23,242 bases of DNA from an uncultured Collinsella sp. GTDB taxonomy: Bacteria; Actinomycetota; Coriobacteriia; Coriobacteriales; Coriobacteriaceae. The translations under genes were made by a program, and so were the position numbers. The DNA is taken from positions 1 through 23,242 of the forward strand of contig UQKM01000026.1 in NCBI GenBank assembly GCA_900541685.1, given 5' to 3'. Below the pieces are notes generated by a model. The model was not told the origin of the DNA. It ran no database searches and was given only the letters and a program-made list of their open reading frames with translations. Positions 7,247 through 15,416 of this stretch are shown here, one piece after another (the first letter of the stretch is position 1; each line of letters opens with the position of its first letter).

Positions 7247-7398
7247 AAAACTATGCCGGTTTACGGGGCTGAATCGCGAACCCCCAACCATACGCAATTC
7301 CGAAATAATAAAACCGCAGGTAAACGGCTTGCTCTATTTCAAAAATAGCCGGCATGGTCTGCTTGTGCCAATCTGGCCCCGTAAACCGGCATAGTTTT
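7247..7398. repeat. Perfect 23-bp inverted repeat bounding a 152-nt unit
   Basis: Positions 7247-7269 and 7376-7398 are exact inverted copies (core AACTATGCCGGTTTACGG). A second nested inverted pair, GCCGGCTATTT near 7236 and AAATAGCCGGC near 7342, lies around and inside it. No reading frame of note is inside. The shape is that of a small non-autonomous element or a long RNA hairpin. Confidence 0.85.
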
Positions 7399-7445
7399 AA
7401 AATGGCACTTCGGCAGTATTGATTCCCGCCCCGGCGCAACCAGCC

Positions 7446-8159
7446 CTACAGTCCGCACTTCACGACGACTCGGTTGATGCGGCGACACCAAGGCTTGTAC
7501 AGGGCGACCAAAAACACGCAGGTCGCAAGGCCGTGCGTGATATCGAACGGCACCGCCGTGGCAAGACGCGCCATGGCACCCGCCCACGTGAGCGGTTGAA
7601 CAAAACCGATAATGTCGTAGGCGTTGATCACAACGCCGTACAGCAAACCCGAAGCAAAGCCGTAGGTCAGCAGCGCCGGCATACGCACGGTGCCATCGGC
7701 GCGATCAAAAGCGCCGGCATGCGCCAGCGCACCGCCAACGTATCCCACGAGCCCCCAGGCATACATCTGCCACGGCGTCCACATGCCCTGTCCAAAAAAG
7801 AAATTGCTGCTCAGCGCCGCCAGCGCGCCAACCATAAAACCATTGCGGCGGCCAAGCGTCGCCCCCGCGATAATGGCGATGGCACTCACGGGTTTAAAGT
7901 CGGGAATGGGGCCAAACAAGATGCGCCCCGCCGCGGCCAACGCCGCCAGAACCAGCGTTGGCATAATCTGGCGCAGGCCCGGTCGCGACGCCTCGTAGCC
8001 TGCAAAGAACAGCGCAAGCACCAGCGCCACCACGACAAGCATGGCGAGTGCCGCCTGCTCAACGCCCGCCAGCAACGCCGCAGCCATCACGGCTGGCACC
8101 GCCAGCAGCAGCGGGATCTCCAGTTTTGCGAGCAGGCGCGCGACGCGATAATCCGTCAT
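7446..8159 (-). CDS. ECF transporter substrate-binding (S) component
   Basis: The 237-aa hydrophobic protein has about six membrane segments and is the vitamin-binding subunit of an energy-coupling factor transporter. The segment GPIPDFKPVSAIAIIAG, followed by GFMVGALAALSSNFFFGQG and WTPWQMYAWGL, is typical of S components of the group that includes cobalamin-type CbrT. The actual substrate cannot be read from the sequence. The start ATG at 8159 lies 4 nt beyond the stop of the ATPase gene, and AGGGCG serves as a weak Shine-Dalgarno. It is the last gene of a T, A-A', S operon, so the operon encodes a complete dedicated (group I) ECF transporter. Confidence 0.85.
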   Translation of the reverse strand: MTDYRVARLLAKLEIPLLLAVPAVMAAALLAGVEQAALAMLVVVALVLALFFAGYEASRPGLRQIMPTLVLAALAAAGRILFGPIPDFKPVSAIAIIAGATLGRRNGFMVGALAALSSNFFFGQGMWTPWQMYAWGLVGYVGGALAHAGAFDRADGTVRMPALLTYGFASGLLYGVVINAYDIIGFVQPLTWAGAMARLATAVPFDITHGLATCVFLVALYKPWCRRINRVVVKCGL

Positions 8160-8163
8160 CCCA

Positions 8164-9807
8164 TCACGCCCTATAAAACACGTTGTCGGCAAAGAAGTCG
8201 GTCGGCGGCTCCATGCAGGCGATCTCGCCATCAAACATCATGGAAATGTCATCGGCAACCTGCTCGGCAAAGTCTAGGTCGTGCGTCGCCATGACGACGG
8301 TGCCGCCAGCCTGCGCATGGTCGCGCAGGGCGCGGGCGATGATGCGGCGGCTGGCCAGGTCCAAACCCTTGGTGGGCTCATCGAGCAATAGCAGTTCGGG
8401 GCCGATCAACAGCAGCTTTGCCAACGCAAGCAGCTGACGCTGTCCGCCCGAAAGGTCATAGGGGTGGCGCTCCCCCAAGTCCGCGAGCCCCAGACTCGCC
8501 GCGCGCTCCCGCGCCATAGCCTCGTCGTACCCGCAGGCCGAAGCCCATTCCATCAGCTCGTCGCGCACCGTCTCGGCAACCAGCAGGGCCTTGGGGTTCT
8601 GCGGCAGCAGCGCAGCCGAGGCCGCCCCGCGCACCATACGACCACGTTGCAGCTTGGCAGTCTTGGCCAGCACCGAAAGCATCGTCGACTTACCGCATCC
8701 GTTGCCGCCCACGATCGCATGCACCGCACCGGCCGAAAACGCCACGTCGAGCCCGCGCAGCACCCAACCGCCCGCGCGATCGTAGCGAAACCAGCTCCCT
8801 GCCAGGGTGGTAGCCGACCCGCCGTACATTTTTTGGAGTATTCTGCTCCCATCCGTGCGCGGGAAGGCTTCCGAGCCGTTCTCGAGCGACGTTTGCGCCA
8901 CAAATTCGGACGATTTGTCCAATTTCGAACTTTTTTTCGCGCTCGATACGTCCCCGGGCGGCTCCAGAGAGCCCAAATTGTCCTCACGCCTGCTGAATAC
9001 TCCGTTTTTTGCACATCGGACGGCACCCCACCCCAACATGTCGTCGGAAAACAGCGATTCTCGGCGTCCCAAAGAAGCCATATCCGCCACCTCGCGCACG
9101 CGACCGTCCTCAATCCGGTACGCACACGTCGCGTATTCGAGCATCGGGCGCGGCTGGTGCGTTGCCACAACAACCGTGCAACCCAACTCGCGGTTCACGC
9201 GAAACAGCGCGTGCAGAAAATTTTTCTCGGCAACAGGATCGAGCTGGGACGTGGGCTCGTCGAGCAGCAGCACGCGCGGGCGCAAGGCCAGCACGGCCGC
9301 CAACGACAGCAGCTGCTTGCGTCCGCCCGAAAGCGCATCGGTATCGCGGTGAAGCCAATCTTCCAGTCCAAAGAAATGGCTGGTCTCAGCTACGCGACGG
9401 CGCATCTCGTCGCGCGACACACCCAGATTCTCTAGGCCAAACGCCATCTCGTGCCACACGGTTTCGCACACGATCTGGTTCTCGGGATCCTGGAACACAT
9501 AACCCATGCGCTCCGCCGATGCCCGCACGTCCATGTCGGCGACGGGCTCGCCCAGCACGCGCAGCTCGCCGGAGCGCGTACCCGCCGGAGCGATCTCGGG
9601 CTTGAGCAGCGACAGCAGCGTCGATTTGCCCGACCCGGTACCGCCAACAAGCAGCGCAAACGCACCTTGGGAAACACGCCAATCAAGTCCCTCGAGCACC
9701 GGTGCCTCGGCCCCGGGATAGGCAAAACTAAGGCCTCGCACCTCAATCGCCGGCGCGGCCGAGCCATATGCCACACCCGCCGCCGAGCTCCTATCAAACC
9801 GAGCCAT
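8164..9807 (-). CDS. ECF transporter ATPase, two ABC domains fused (A-A')
   Basis: The 547-aa protein carries two complete ABC ATPase domains that power the ECF transporter. Domain 1: Walker A GGTGSGKST (55-63), Q-loop FQDPENQ (105-111), signature LSGGRKQ (159-165), Walker B LLLDEP (180-185). A variable linker of about 75 residues follows (about 260-335). Domain 2: Walker A GGNGCGKST, signature LSGGQRQ, Walker B LLLLDEP. The FQDPENQ motif is typical of EcfA. ECF ATPases are more often two separate genes; here they are fused. The start ATG at 9807 overlaps the ecfT stop by one base (TGATG), which indicates translational coupling. Confidence 0.92.
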   Translation of the reverse strand: MARFDRSSAAGVAYGSAAPAIEVRGLSFAYPGAEAPVLEGLDWRVSQGAFALLVGGTGSGKSTLLSLLKPEIAPAGTRSGELRVLGEPVADMDVRASAERMGYVFQDPENQIVCETVWHEMAFGLENLGVSRDEMRRRVAETSHFFGLEDWLHRDTDALSGGRKQLLSLAAVLALRPRVLLLDEPTSQLDPVAEKNFLHALFRVNRELGCTVVVATHQPRPMLEYATCAYRIEDGRVREVADMASLGRRESLFSDDMLGWGAVRCAKNGVFSRREDNLGSLEPPGDVSSAKKSSKLDKSSEFVAQTSLENGSEAFPRTDGSRILQKMYGGSATTLAGSWFRYDRAGGWVLRGLDVAFSAGAVHAIVGGNGCGKSTMLSVLAKTAKLQRGRMVRGAASAALLPQNPKALLVAETVRDELMEWASACGYDEAMARERAASLGLADLGERHPYDLSGGQRQLLALAKLLLIGPELLLLDEPTKGLDLASRRIIARALRDHAQAGGTVVMATHDLDFAEQVADDISMMFDGEIACMEPPTDFFADNVFYRA

Positions 9808-10700
9808 CAGCCAAACCTCTTCTCATCAATCGCATGAAACGCGCAAGGCAGCACCATCCAGGCAGCGTACACGACATAGCCCGGCCACGGCGCCGGCACC
9901 GAGAGCTGCGGATAAAACGAATACTGCGTCGTCGCGGTCCACGCCACTGCCACCGCGGCAGCACCAAACAGTGCGAGCCCGGCCAGCGCGGCAACGTCGC
10001 TGCGCCCCAGTCGATACCGCGCATACGTCGTACGACGCGTCGCGGCACCCCACCCGCGCGAGCGCATCGCGTCCGCACGCTCCAGCGAATCTTCCATGCC
10101 CCAGCCCATCAACACGCTCGACGCCCGCAGGCGCGAGCGCACGGGGTCGGCCGGCGCGCGGCCCGGCACGTCAATCGCATCTTGCACCGCCAGTACCGTG
10201 CGGCCGCGGCGCAAAAACTGCGGGATAAGCCGCATGCACATCGAGATCATGAGCGCAATCACCGGTGCGGCATTGCCCAGCAGCGCGAGCACCTTGTCGT
10301 ATTCGAGCATCGACGCCGCGGCCTCAAACCACAGCACGCTCGCCACAAACAGCCCGCCCATGCACAGGCCGTATACCATGCTCTCCAGATACACCGCGCG
10401 CATGCCAATACGGAACAGCTCCGTCGAGCCCGAGGCGCTAAACAGCGGATTGAGCACCGCGACGATCAAAATCACCGGCAGCTGCCAGCGGAGCGCGCCC
10501 AGCGTGCGGGCAGCCCCACGCGCCGCAAATCCATACGCCAGCCCGCCCGCAAGTGACAGCGCAATCAGTACCGGCTGCATCGAGAACATAGTGAGCCCCA
10601 GCGTCAGCACTATATAGAGTGCCGGCACAGCCGGATGCGACATCGAGAATGCCGCGACGGGCTCGCCGCCAAACTCCTCTCGTATGTTGTCCACGGGCAC
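9807..10700 (-). CDS. ecfT: ECF transporter transmembrane (T) component
   Basis: This membrane protein (about 297 aa) is the T subunit that couples the ATPases to the S component. Features are the N-terminal SHPAVPALYIVLTLGLTMFSM..P pattern, several hydrophobic helices, and the coupling-helix region with an Ala-Arg-Gly pattern (ADAMRSRGWG) that contacts the ATPases. The start is uncertain. I chose GTG at 10700 because GAGGGGA lies about 5 nt upstream; ATG of MSHPAV further in is possible, and the frame stays open to 10865. It is first in the T, A-A', S operon and divergent from glmU. Confidence 0.85.
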   Translation of the reverse strand: MPVDNIREEFGGEPVAAFSMSHPAVPALYIVLTLGLTMFSMQPVLIALSLAGGLAYGFAARGAARTLGALRWQLPVILIVAVLNPLFSASGSTELFRIGMRAVYLESMVYGLCMGGLFVASVLWFEAAASMLEYDKVLALLGNAAPVIALMISMCMRLIPQFLRRGRTVLAVQDAIDVPGRAPADPVRSRLRASSVLMGWGMEDSLERADAMRSRGWGAATRRTTYARYRLGRSDVAALAGLALFGAAAVAVAWTATTQYSFYPQLSVPAPWPGYVVYAAWMVLPCAFHAIDEKRFG

Positions 10701-10833
10701 CCCCGTCCCCTCGCTCAAACAACAGCTCCGCAGCACCGCCAACGCCGCACGCAAGCAGTGCAAACGCCACGCCGGCGGCGCAAGCCTCAACCGCCGCAAA
10801 CCAATCGTTACGCGCTCGTCATATGCCTGCGGT

Positions 10834-10861
10834 ATCATATTGCGCCGTGTATCGTTTCCAA
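10834..10861 (-). promoter_or_regulatory. Possible promoter of the ECF operon
   Basis: On the minus strand TTGGAA (10856-10861) and TATGAT (10834-10839) are 16 nt apart. This would leave a leader of about 130 nt before the GTG at 10700. I saw no riboswitch consensus in that leader. Confidence 0.35.
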
Positions 10862-10893
10862 ACACACGTCTCTATAACGTAACAGGAGATCAC

Positions 10894-12306
10894 ATGGACG
10901 CAACCGCAATTATCCTCGCTGCCGGCGAGGGCACCCGCATGAAGTCGAACCACTGCAAGGTTTCGCACAAGATCCTGGGTAAGCCCATGGTCCAGTGGAT
11001 CGTCGACGCTACCATCAAGGCCGGCTGCAGCCGCGTCGTGGTTGTCATCGGCAGCCACGCCGACGAGATGCGCGCCCTCATCGACGGCGCCTACGCCAAC
11101 AGCGCCACCAAGGTCGAGTGCGTCGAGCAGACCGAGCGTCTGGGCACCGGTCACGCCGTGAAGGTCGCACTCGAGGCCTGTGGCATCACGCAAGGCCCCG
11201 TCGTGGTGCTCAACGGCGACCTGCCGCTCATCACCGCCGACACCGTCGCCAAGTTCGCGCAAACCGTCGCCACCGGCGAGCTCGCCTGCACCGTCATGAC
11301 CATGACCCCGCCCGATCCTTTCGGCTACGGCCGCATCAAGCTGGGCGCCGATGGTCAGATCGAGCGCATCATCGAGCAGAAGGACTGCACGCCCGAGCAG
11401 GCCGCCACGCTGCTGGAGTGCAACGCCGGCTGCTACGCCTTTGACGGCGCGCAGCTCGCCGCCCACATTAACGAGATCGGCAACGACAACGCGCAGTCCG
11501 AGTACTATCTGCCCGACATGCTCGAGATCCTCAAGGGCCACGGCCAGGCTGTCTCCATCTTCCACTGCGACGACTACCGCGACGGCCTGGGCGTCAACAG
11601 CCGCATCCAGCTCGCACAGCTCACCGCCATCGCGCGCGACCGCATCAACGAGCACTGGATGGCCGAGGGCGTTACCTTCATCGACCCCACGCAGGCCTGG
11701 ATCGGCCCCGATGCCGTTATCGGCCGCGATACCGTCGTGTGGCCGCAGACGCACCTGATCGGCCACGTCACCGTGGGCGAGGAGTGCCAGCTCGGCCCCA
11801 ACAGCCGCCTCACCGACACCACCGTCGGCAGCGGCTGCGTCATCGACGAGACCATCGCCATCGAGGCCGTCATCGAGAACGGCGTCGACTGCGGCCCGCG
11901 CGCCTACCTGCGCCCGGGCACCCACATGCTCGACGGATCCAAGGCCGGCACGCACGTGGAGATCAAGAAGTCCACGATCGGCGAGGGCTCAAAGGTGCCG
12001 CACCTGTCCTACATCGGCGACACCACCATGGGCTCCGGCGTCAACGTGGGCGCGGGCTCCATCACCTGCAACTACGATGGCGTGCACAAGCACAAGACCG
12101 TCATCGGCAAGGACGCCTTCATTGGCTCCGACACCATGATGGTCGCGCCCGCCCAGATCGGCGACGGCGCGCTCGTGGCCGCTGGCTCCGTCATCACCGA
12201 GCCGGTCCCGGCAGACGCGCTCGGTCTGGGCCGCGCCCGTCAGGTAAATATTGAGGGCTGGGCCGCCGATTACCGCCGCCGCCTGCACGAGGACGACGAG
12301 GTATAA
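10894..12306 (+). CDS. glmU: Bifunctional GlcN-1-P acetyltransferase / GlcNAc-1-P uridyltransferase
   Basis: The 470-aa cytoplasmic enzyme makes UDP-GlcNAc for peptidoglycan. The N-terminal uridyltransferase half begins IILAAGEGTRMKS with the LxAGxGTRM(K) nucleotide motif and holds LNGDLPL, GYGRI and ECNAGCYAF. The C-terminal half is a left-handed beta-helix of hexapeptide repeats (for example WIGPDAVIGRDTVVWP, IGEGSKVPHLSYIGD, GAGSITCNYDG) with the acetyl-CoA site. Length fits the usual 450-470 aa. The ATG at 10894 has AGGAGA at 10884-10889. TATAAC at 10873-10878 resembles a -10 but overlaps the leader and lacks a -35. It is followed by a strong terminator and then prs, a common pairing. Confidence 0.97.
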   Translation: MDATAIILAAGEGTRMKSNHCKVSHKILGKPMVQWIVDATIKAGCSRVVVVIGSHADEMRALIDGAYANSATKVECVEQTERLGTGHAVKVALEACGITQGPVVVLNGDLPLITADTVAKFAQTVATGELACTVMTMTPPDPFGYGRIKLGADGQIERIIEQKDCTPEQAATLLECNAGCYAFDGAQLAAHINEIGNDNAQSEYYLPDMLEILKGHGQAVSIFHCDDYRDGLGVNSRIQLAQLTAIARDRINEHWMAEGVTFIDPTQAWIGPDAVIGRDTVVWPQTHLIGHVTVGEECQLGPNSRLTDTTVGSGCVIDETIAIEAVIENGVDCGPRAYLRPGTHMLDGSKAGTHVEIKKSTIGEGSKVPHLSYIGDTTMGSGVNVGAGSITCNYDGVHKHKTVIGKDAFIGSDTMMVAPAQIGDGALVAAGSVITEPVPADALGLGRARQVNIEGWAADYRRRLHEDDEV

Positions 12307-12321
12307 CGTTTTACCAAGCAC

Positions 12322-12355
12322 AAAAGGAGCTGCTCCATGGGGGCGGCTCCTTTTT
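12322..12355 (+). terminator. Intrinsic terminator of glmU
   Basis: A stem of about 15 bp with two G-U pairs and an ATG triloop is followed by five T. It lies 15 nt past the glmU stop. Confidence 0.9.
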
Positions 12356-12446
12356 CTATCGTGACCTGCGCAACCGGATGAGTGGTCGGTTCGTGTCCGT
12401 TGGCGGTAAAGACGTTATCAGGACCCGATAAACCCCGCCGCGCGGT

Positions 12447-12452
12447 TACAAT
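12447..12452 (+). promoter_or_regulatory. Possible -10 box of prs
   Basis: TACAAT lies 46 nt before the prs start codon in the 140-nt gap after the glmU terminator. No good -35 is found 16-18 nt upstream. Confidence 0.35.
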
Positions 12453-12498
12453 GCAACAAGGCATCTATATGGCATTCGATGTATAAAGGAGAAGGGTA

Positions 12499-13485
12499 AT
12501 GCCGATTAATGATCCCGAGAAGTCGGAGAATATGCGCAAGTCCATCCGCGTGTATTCCGGTTCCTCCAACCGTCCCCTCGCTCAGAAGATTGCTGAGTAC
12601 CTTGGGGTCGAGCTTTCGGGCCTTACGCTAAAGCAGTTCGCCAATGGTGAGATTTACGCCCGCTACGACGAGACCGTCCGCGGCGCCGACGTCTTCCTGA
12701 TTCAGTCCGTGGCCGGCGGCAACGTCAACGACATGCTCATGGAGCTGCTCATCGCCACCGACGCTGCCAAGCGCGCATCCGCCCGCTCCATCACCGCCGT
12801 TATCACCCACTACGGCTATGCCCGCCAGGACCGCAAGGCCGGCCCGCGCGAGCCCATCACCGCCCGCCTCGTCGCCAACCTGCTCGAGCGCGCCGGCGTC
12901 AACCGCATCATCACCCTCGACCTGCACCAAGGCCAGATCCAGGGCTTCTTCGATATCCCGGTTAACCACCTGTCCGCACTGCCGCTGTTTGGCCAGTACT
13001 ACAACGACATGCACTTCGACACCGACAACCTGGTTGTCGTCTCCCCCGACGTGGGTCGCGCCAAGGCCGCCAAGAAGCTGTCCGACATGCTCGGCTGCGA
13101 CCTGGCCATCGCCCACAAGGGCCGTCCGCGCCACAACGCCGCCGAGGTCATGGGCATCATCGGTGACATCAAGGGCAAGACCTGCATCATCAACGACGAC
13201 ATGATCGACACCGCTGGCACCCTGTGCGCCAACGTCAAGGAGCTCAAGGCTATGGGCGCCGGCGACATCTACGTCTGCGCCACCCACGGCATCTTCTCCG
13301 GTCCTGCCATCGAGCGTCTGAACGACGCCCCCATCGTCGAGTGCGTCGTCACCGACGCCATTCCCGTCGAGGTCGGCGGCAAGATCAAGACCATCTCGGT
13401 CGCCGAGGAGTTCGCCCAGGCCATTTCCGCCGTTTACCACGAGGAGCCCGTCTCCACGCTCGTCGGCGGCGACTTCGCGCTGTAG
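12499..13485 (+). CDS. prs: Ribose-phosphate pyrophosphokinase
   Basis: The 328-aa enzyme makes PRPP from ribose 5-phosphate and ATP for nucleotide, histidine, tryptophan and NAD synthesis. It shows the N-terminal VYSGSSNRPLAQKIAEYLG, the catalytic flexible loop HYGYARQDRKAGPREPI, the divalent-cation region LDLHQGQIQGFFDIPV and the PRPP loop NDDMIDTAGTL (family form is (V/I)DDMIDTAGT). Length is slightly above the usual 310-320 aa because of an N-terminal extension (MPINDPEKSENM). The start at 12499 is backed by AAGGAG 8 nt upstream. By eye its C-ending codon bias is strong, as in highly expressed genes. It stands alone between two terminators. Confidence 0.97.
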   Translation: MPINDPEKSENMRKSIRVYSGSSNRPLAQKIAEYLGVELSGLTLKQFANGEIYARYDETVRGADVFLIQSVAGGNVNDMLMELLIATDAAKRASARSITAVITHYGYARQDRKAGPREPITARLVANLLERAGVNRIITLDLHQGQIQGFFDIPVNHLSALPLFGQYYNDMHFDTDNLVVVSPDVGRAKAAKKLSDMLGCDLAIAHKGRPRHNAAEVMGIIGDIKGKTCIINDDMIDTAGTLCANVKELKAMGAGDIYVCATHGIFSGPAIERLNDAPIVECVVTDAIPVEVGGKIKTISVAEEFAQAISAVYHEEPVSTLVGGDFAL

Positions 13486-13518
13486 TCTGCCGCGCATCGC
13501 ATCATCTTTGATGCTTTT

Positions 13519-13550
13519 AAAGGGTCGGAAGCTCGCTTCCGACCCTTTTT
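13519..13550 (+). terminator. Intrinsic terminator of prs
   Basis: A perfect 14-bp arm pair (13519-13532 with 13535-13548, AAAGGGTCGGAAGC) with a minimal loop ends in TTTTT. It lies 33 nt past the prs stop. Confidence 0.95.
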
Positions 13551-13570
13551 CTATCCCTCGCCAACCTTCC

Positions 13571-13775
13571 CTGGACAATTAGTTCAGATACGTATTTTTT
13601 TAAAGCCCCAAAGGGCCGTTCGGAGCCTTCTGAGCTCCCCGGCGGATGCCATGCCGCCCAAAGCTCATCGTTTTCGAGTACAACCTCCGCATATTTACCC
13701 TCAAATCGCCCTCAAAGGCCCTTAGAAACACCTCGAACGCCCGCCGCCTTATACGTATCTGAACTAACTGTCCAG
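13571..13775. repeat. 205-nt element with 25-bp terminal inverted repeats, copy A
   Basis: Ends 13571-13595 and 13751-13775 are inverted copies with one mismatch (core TTAGTTCAGATACGTAT). The same ends bound copy B at 15098-15303. The interior is GC-richer than that of copy B and I could not align the two by eye. No convincing coding frame lies inside and no target duplication is visible at the edges. The rest of the gap, 13776-13937, holds nothing else I recognise. Confidence 0.9.
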
Positions 13776-13937
13776 TAGCCATCGTCAACCTTCTCGGCAG
13801 AGCTCAATTTCCTGCAATCCCCTCAACCGATTCCACCGATTTCCTAACACCCGGCCGTTCATGGCGCCCAGCACCCCGCTGAGCGAAAAGAACGGTATGG
13901 CGGTCGCATTCTGCCGCCAACTTAGTACGTTATAGCT

Positions 13938-15065
13938 ATGACGACCGTGATTTCACATTTCTCCGCCCTCCGCGCAATTCGTCGCGCACGACGGGCGTAC
14001 TCTGCCCTACCCTGGAGCTCCATTGATAGTGAACAGCAAGCACAGGCCTTGGCTAGCTGCATTCCCAATAATGACGCGATAGACTTTGGCGCACTTTCGA
14101 TACTCGACGCCTGGAATGAAGATGATTCCGAGCTGCTCGATCTTCTCGTTTCAAACGAAGGCAACCGACGCCCCGACAAGCGACTTCTTCAGCATATTCT
14201 CTCCGCTCCGCTTCCTGAAGGTGCAATTATGCACGTCGAGGCCGACATCTACGCAACGTCTCCTGCCATGACAGCCATGCTTTGTTCTAAAAATGAATCA
14301 GTCGCCAAAACCTTGATGCTTCTCATGGAACTGGTCGGAACTTACTCCCTTCCTCCCGGGGCAACATACCCCATTGCCCATGACGACATCTGGCCCAAGG
14401 GCGATGGCTACGAAGCGACGGGCGATCTTGATTGCCTGGGCAACCAGTCAGCGGCCGAACAACAGAACGAAACCCGCTATGAACAGGCGCACTACAAATG
14501 CAAGCCCGCCACGACCATCGAAGAGCTCGAGGCGGTCGCACGGTTCGCCAAAAGTAGCTCATACGCCTCGTTTCGCACGGCAGTCAAACTCGCCCGGGCT
14601 GGATCCGCATCCCCAGCCGAATCCCTAATGTTTGCCGTTCTCGGAGCGCCCATGCGCTTTGGCGGATTCGGATGTTGCAGCCTGCCCATGGGAGGCCTGC
14701 AACTCAACCATCGAATCGACTTCGATACTCTTGCGGTCAACATGTCCTCGGGCATCCCCTATGCCATCTGCGACCTATATTGCCCGGCAGCCGGAGTCGA
14801 CAACGAATACAACGGAATTGGGCATGAGCTTCAAAACGCTCGCATCCACGATGGCAATCGAAATAATGGCCTCAAGGCCATGGGCATCCACGTCCTGGTT
14901 ATCAATCGCGACCAAATGAAAGACCTTGTTGCACTCGAAGCCTTCGCCCAAACGATGCATCGACTCGCAGGAGTCCGATTCCGGTACCGTATCAAGGGCT
15001 ATCGCAAGCGACAGGCCGCTTGGCTCAACGCTCTGCGGGCCGGAACCGGCCTCGCGCCGGTCTAA
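13938..15065 (+). CDS. Uncharacterised protein with DUF559/Vsr-like nuclease-type C-terminus
   Basis: I recognise no named gene. The 375-aa protein starts ISHFSALRAIRRARR, a helix seen in abortive-infection-antitoxin-like and related Coriobacterial proteins. The middle (60-220) is unassigned. Around 224-245 comes SPAESLMFAVLGAPMRFGGFG, then a C-terminal core: CDLYCP (Asp279), NEYNGIGHE (Glu290, His296), DGNRNNGLKAMGIHVLVINRDQM. The D, E-Y-x-G-x-x-H, D-x-x-R, then L-x-x-x-G-x-x-V order matches DUF559/very-short-patch-repair-type PD-(D/E)XK folds, although EYDG is here EYNG. No Shine-Dalgarno is visible; an in-frame stop at 13923 rules out a longer start, so it may be leaderless. By eye base use is less GC-biased than in prs or pth. 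It lies between two inverted-repeat-bounded elements, which suggests acquisition. Confidence 0.75.
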   Translation: MTTVISHFSALRAIRRARRAYSALPWSSIDSEQQAQALASCIPNNDAIDFGALSILDAWNEDDSELLDLLVSNEGNRRPDKRLLQHILSAPLPEGAIMHVEADIYATSPAMTAMLCSKNESVAKTLMLLMELVGTYSLPPGATYPIAHDDIWPKGDGYEATGDLDCLGNQSAAEQQNETRYEQAHYKCKPATTIEELEAVARFAKSSSYASFRTAVKLARAGSASPAESLMFAVLGAPMRFGGFGCCSLPMGGLQLNHRIDFDTLAVNMSSGIPYAICDLYCPAAGVDNEYNGIGHELQNARIHDGNRNNGLKAMGIHVLVINRDQMKDLVALEAFAQTMHRLAGVRFRYRIKGYRKRQAAWLNALRAGTGLAPV

Positions 15066-15097
15066 ACGGCGAATCACCCGTGCGCCGTCGAGCAGGG

Positions 15098-15303
15098 CTG
15101 GGCAGTTAGTTCAAATACGTATAAATGGACGCATTGAATTAGACTGTTTTGCAGCTATCTCTATACCATTCGCCCTATTTGAAGGCAGGGTAGACTTCAA
15201 AACAGCGCCATATGGACTAACTAAAGCTCCAAAACAACGTATCGGCATTGAATTGAGTAATTCGAGTCCTCAGAACTTATACGTATCTGAACTAACTGTC
15301 CAC
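15098..15303. repeat. 206-nt element with 25-bp terminal inverted repeats, copy B
   Basis: Ends 15098-15122 and 15279-15303 are inverted copies that match copy A's ends with a few differences. The interior is AT-richer than in copy A. It contains GCATTGAATT twice (near 15130 and 15246) and an inner inverted pair CTGTTTTG / CAAAACAG. Length is within one base of copy A. The rest of the gap 15066-15416 holds only a C-rich tract with CCCTCAA-like repeats near 15330 and the pth Shine-Dalgarno. Confidence 0.9.
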
Positions 15304-15416
15304 CTCGGATTTCGACGGCCGTCCAAACGCCCCCAAACGCCCTCAATTACCCTCCATTTGACAGCGGCAACAGGGTCGCTCACCATAGCAGGCGACAAAT
15401 CAACGAAAGGATGAAC

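Noticed and set aside
10701..10893. Cobalamin or other riboswitch in the leader of the ECF operon
   Set aside because: I looked for the conserved boxes and saw none; the leader is GC-rich without a recognisable aptamer.
10819..11955. Minus-strand frame of 378 codons opposite glmU
   Set aside because: Low-complexity Gly/Val/Asp/Ala composition typical of the antisense of a GC-rich gene; glmU motifs are unambiguous.
13571..15303. Composite transposon with an encoded transposase
   Set aside because: The enclosed protein has no DDE, HUH or recombinase motifs and no target-site duplication is visible.
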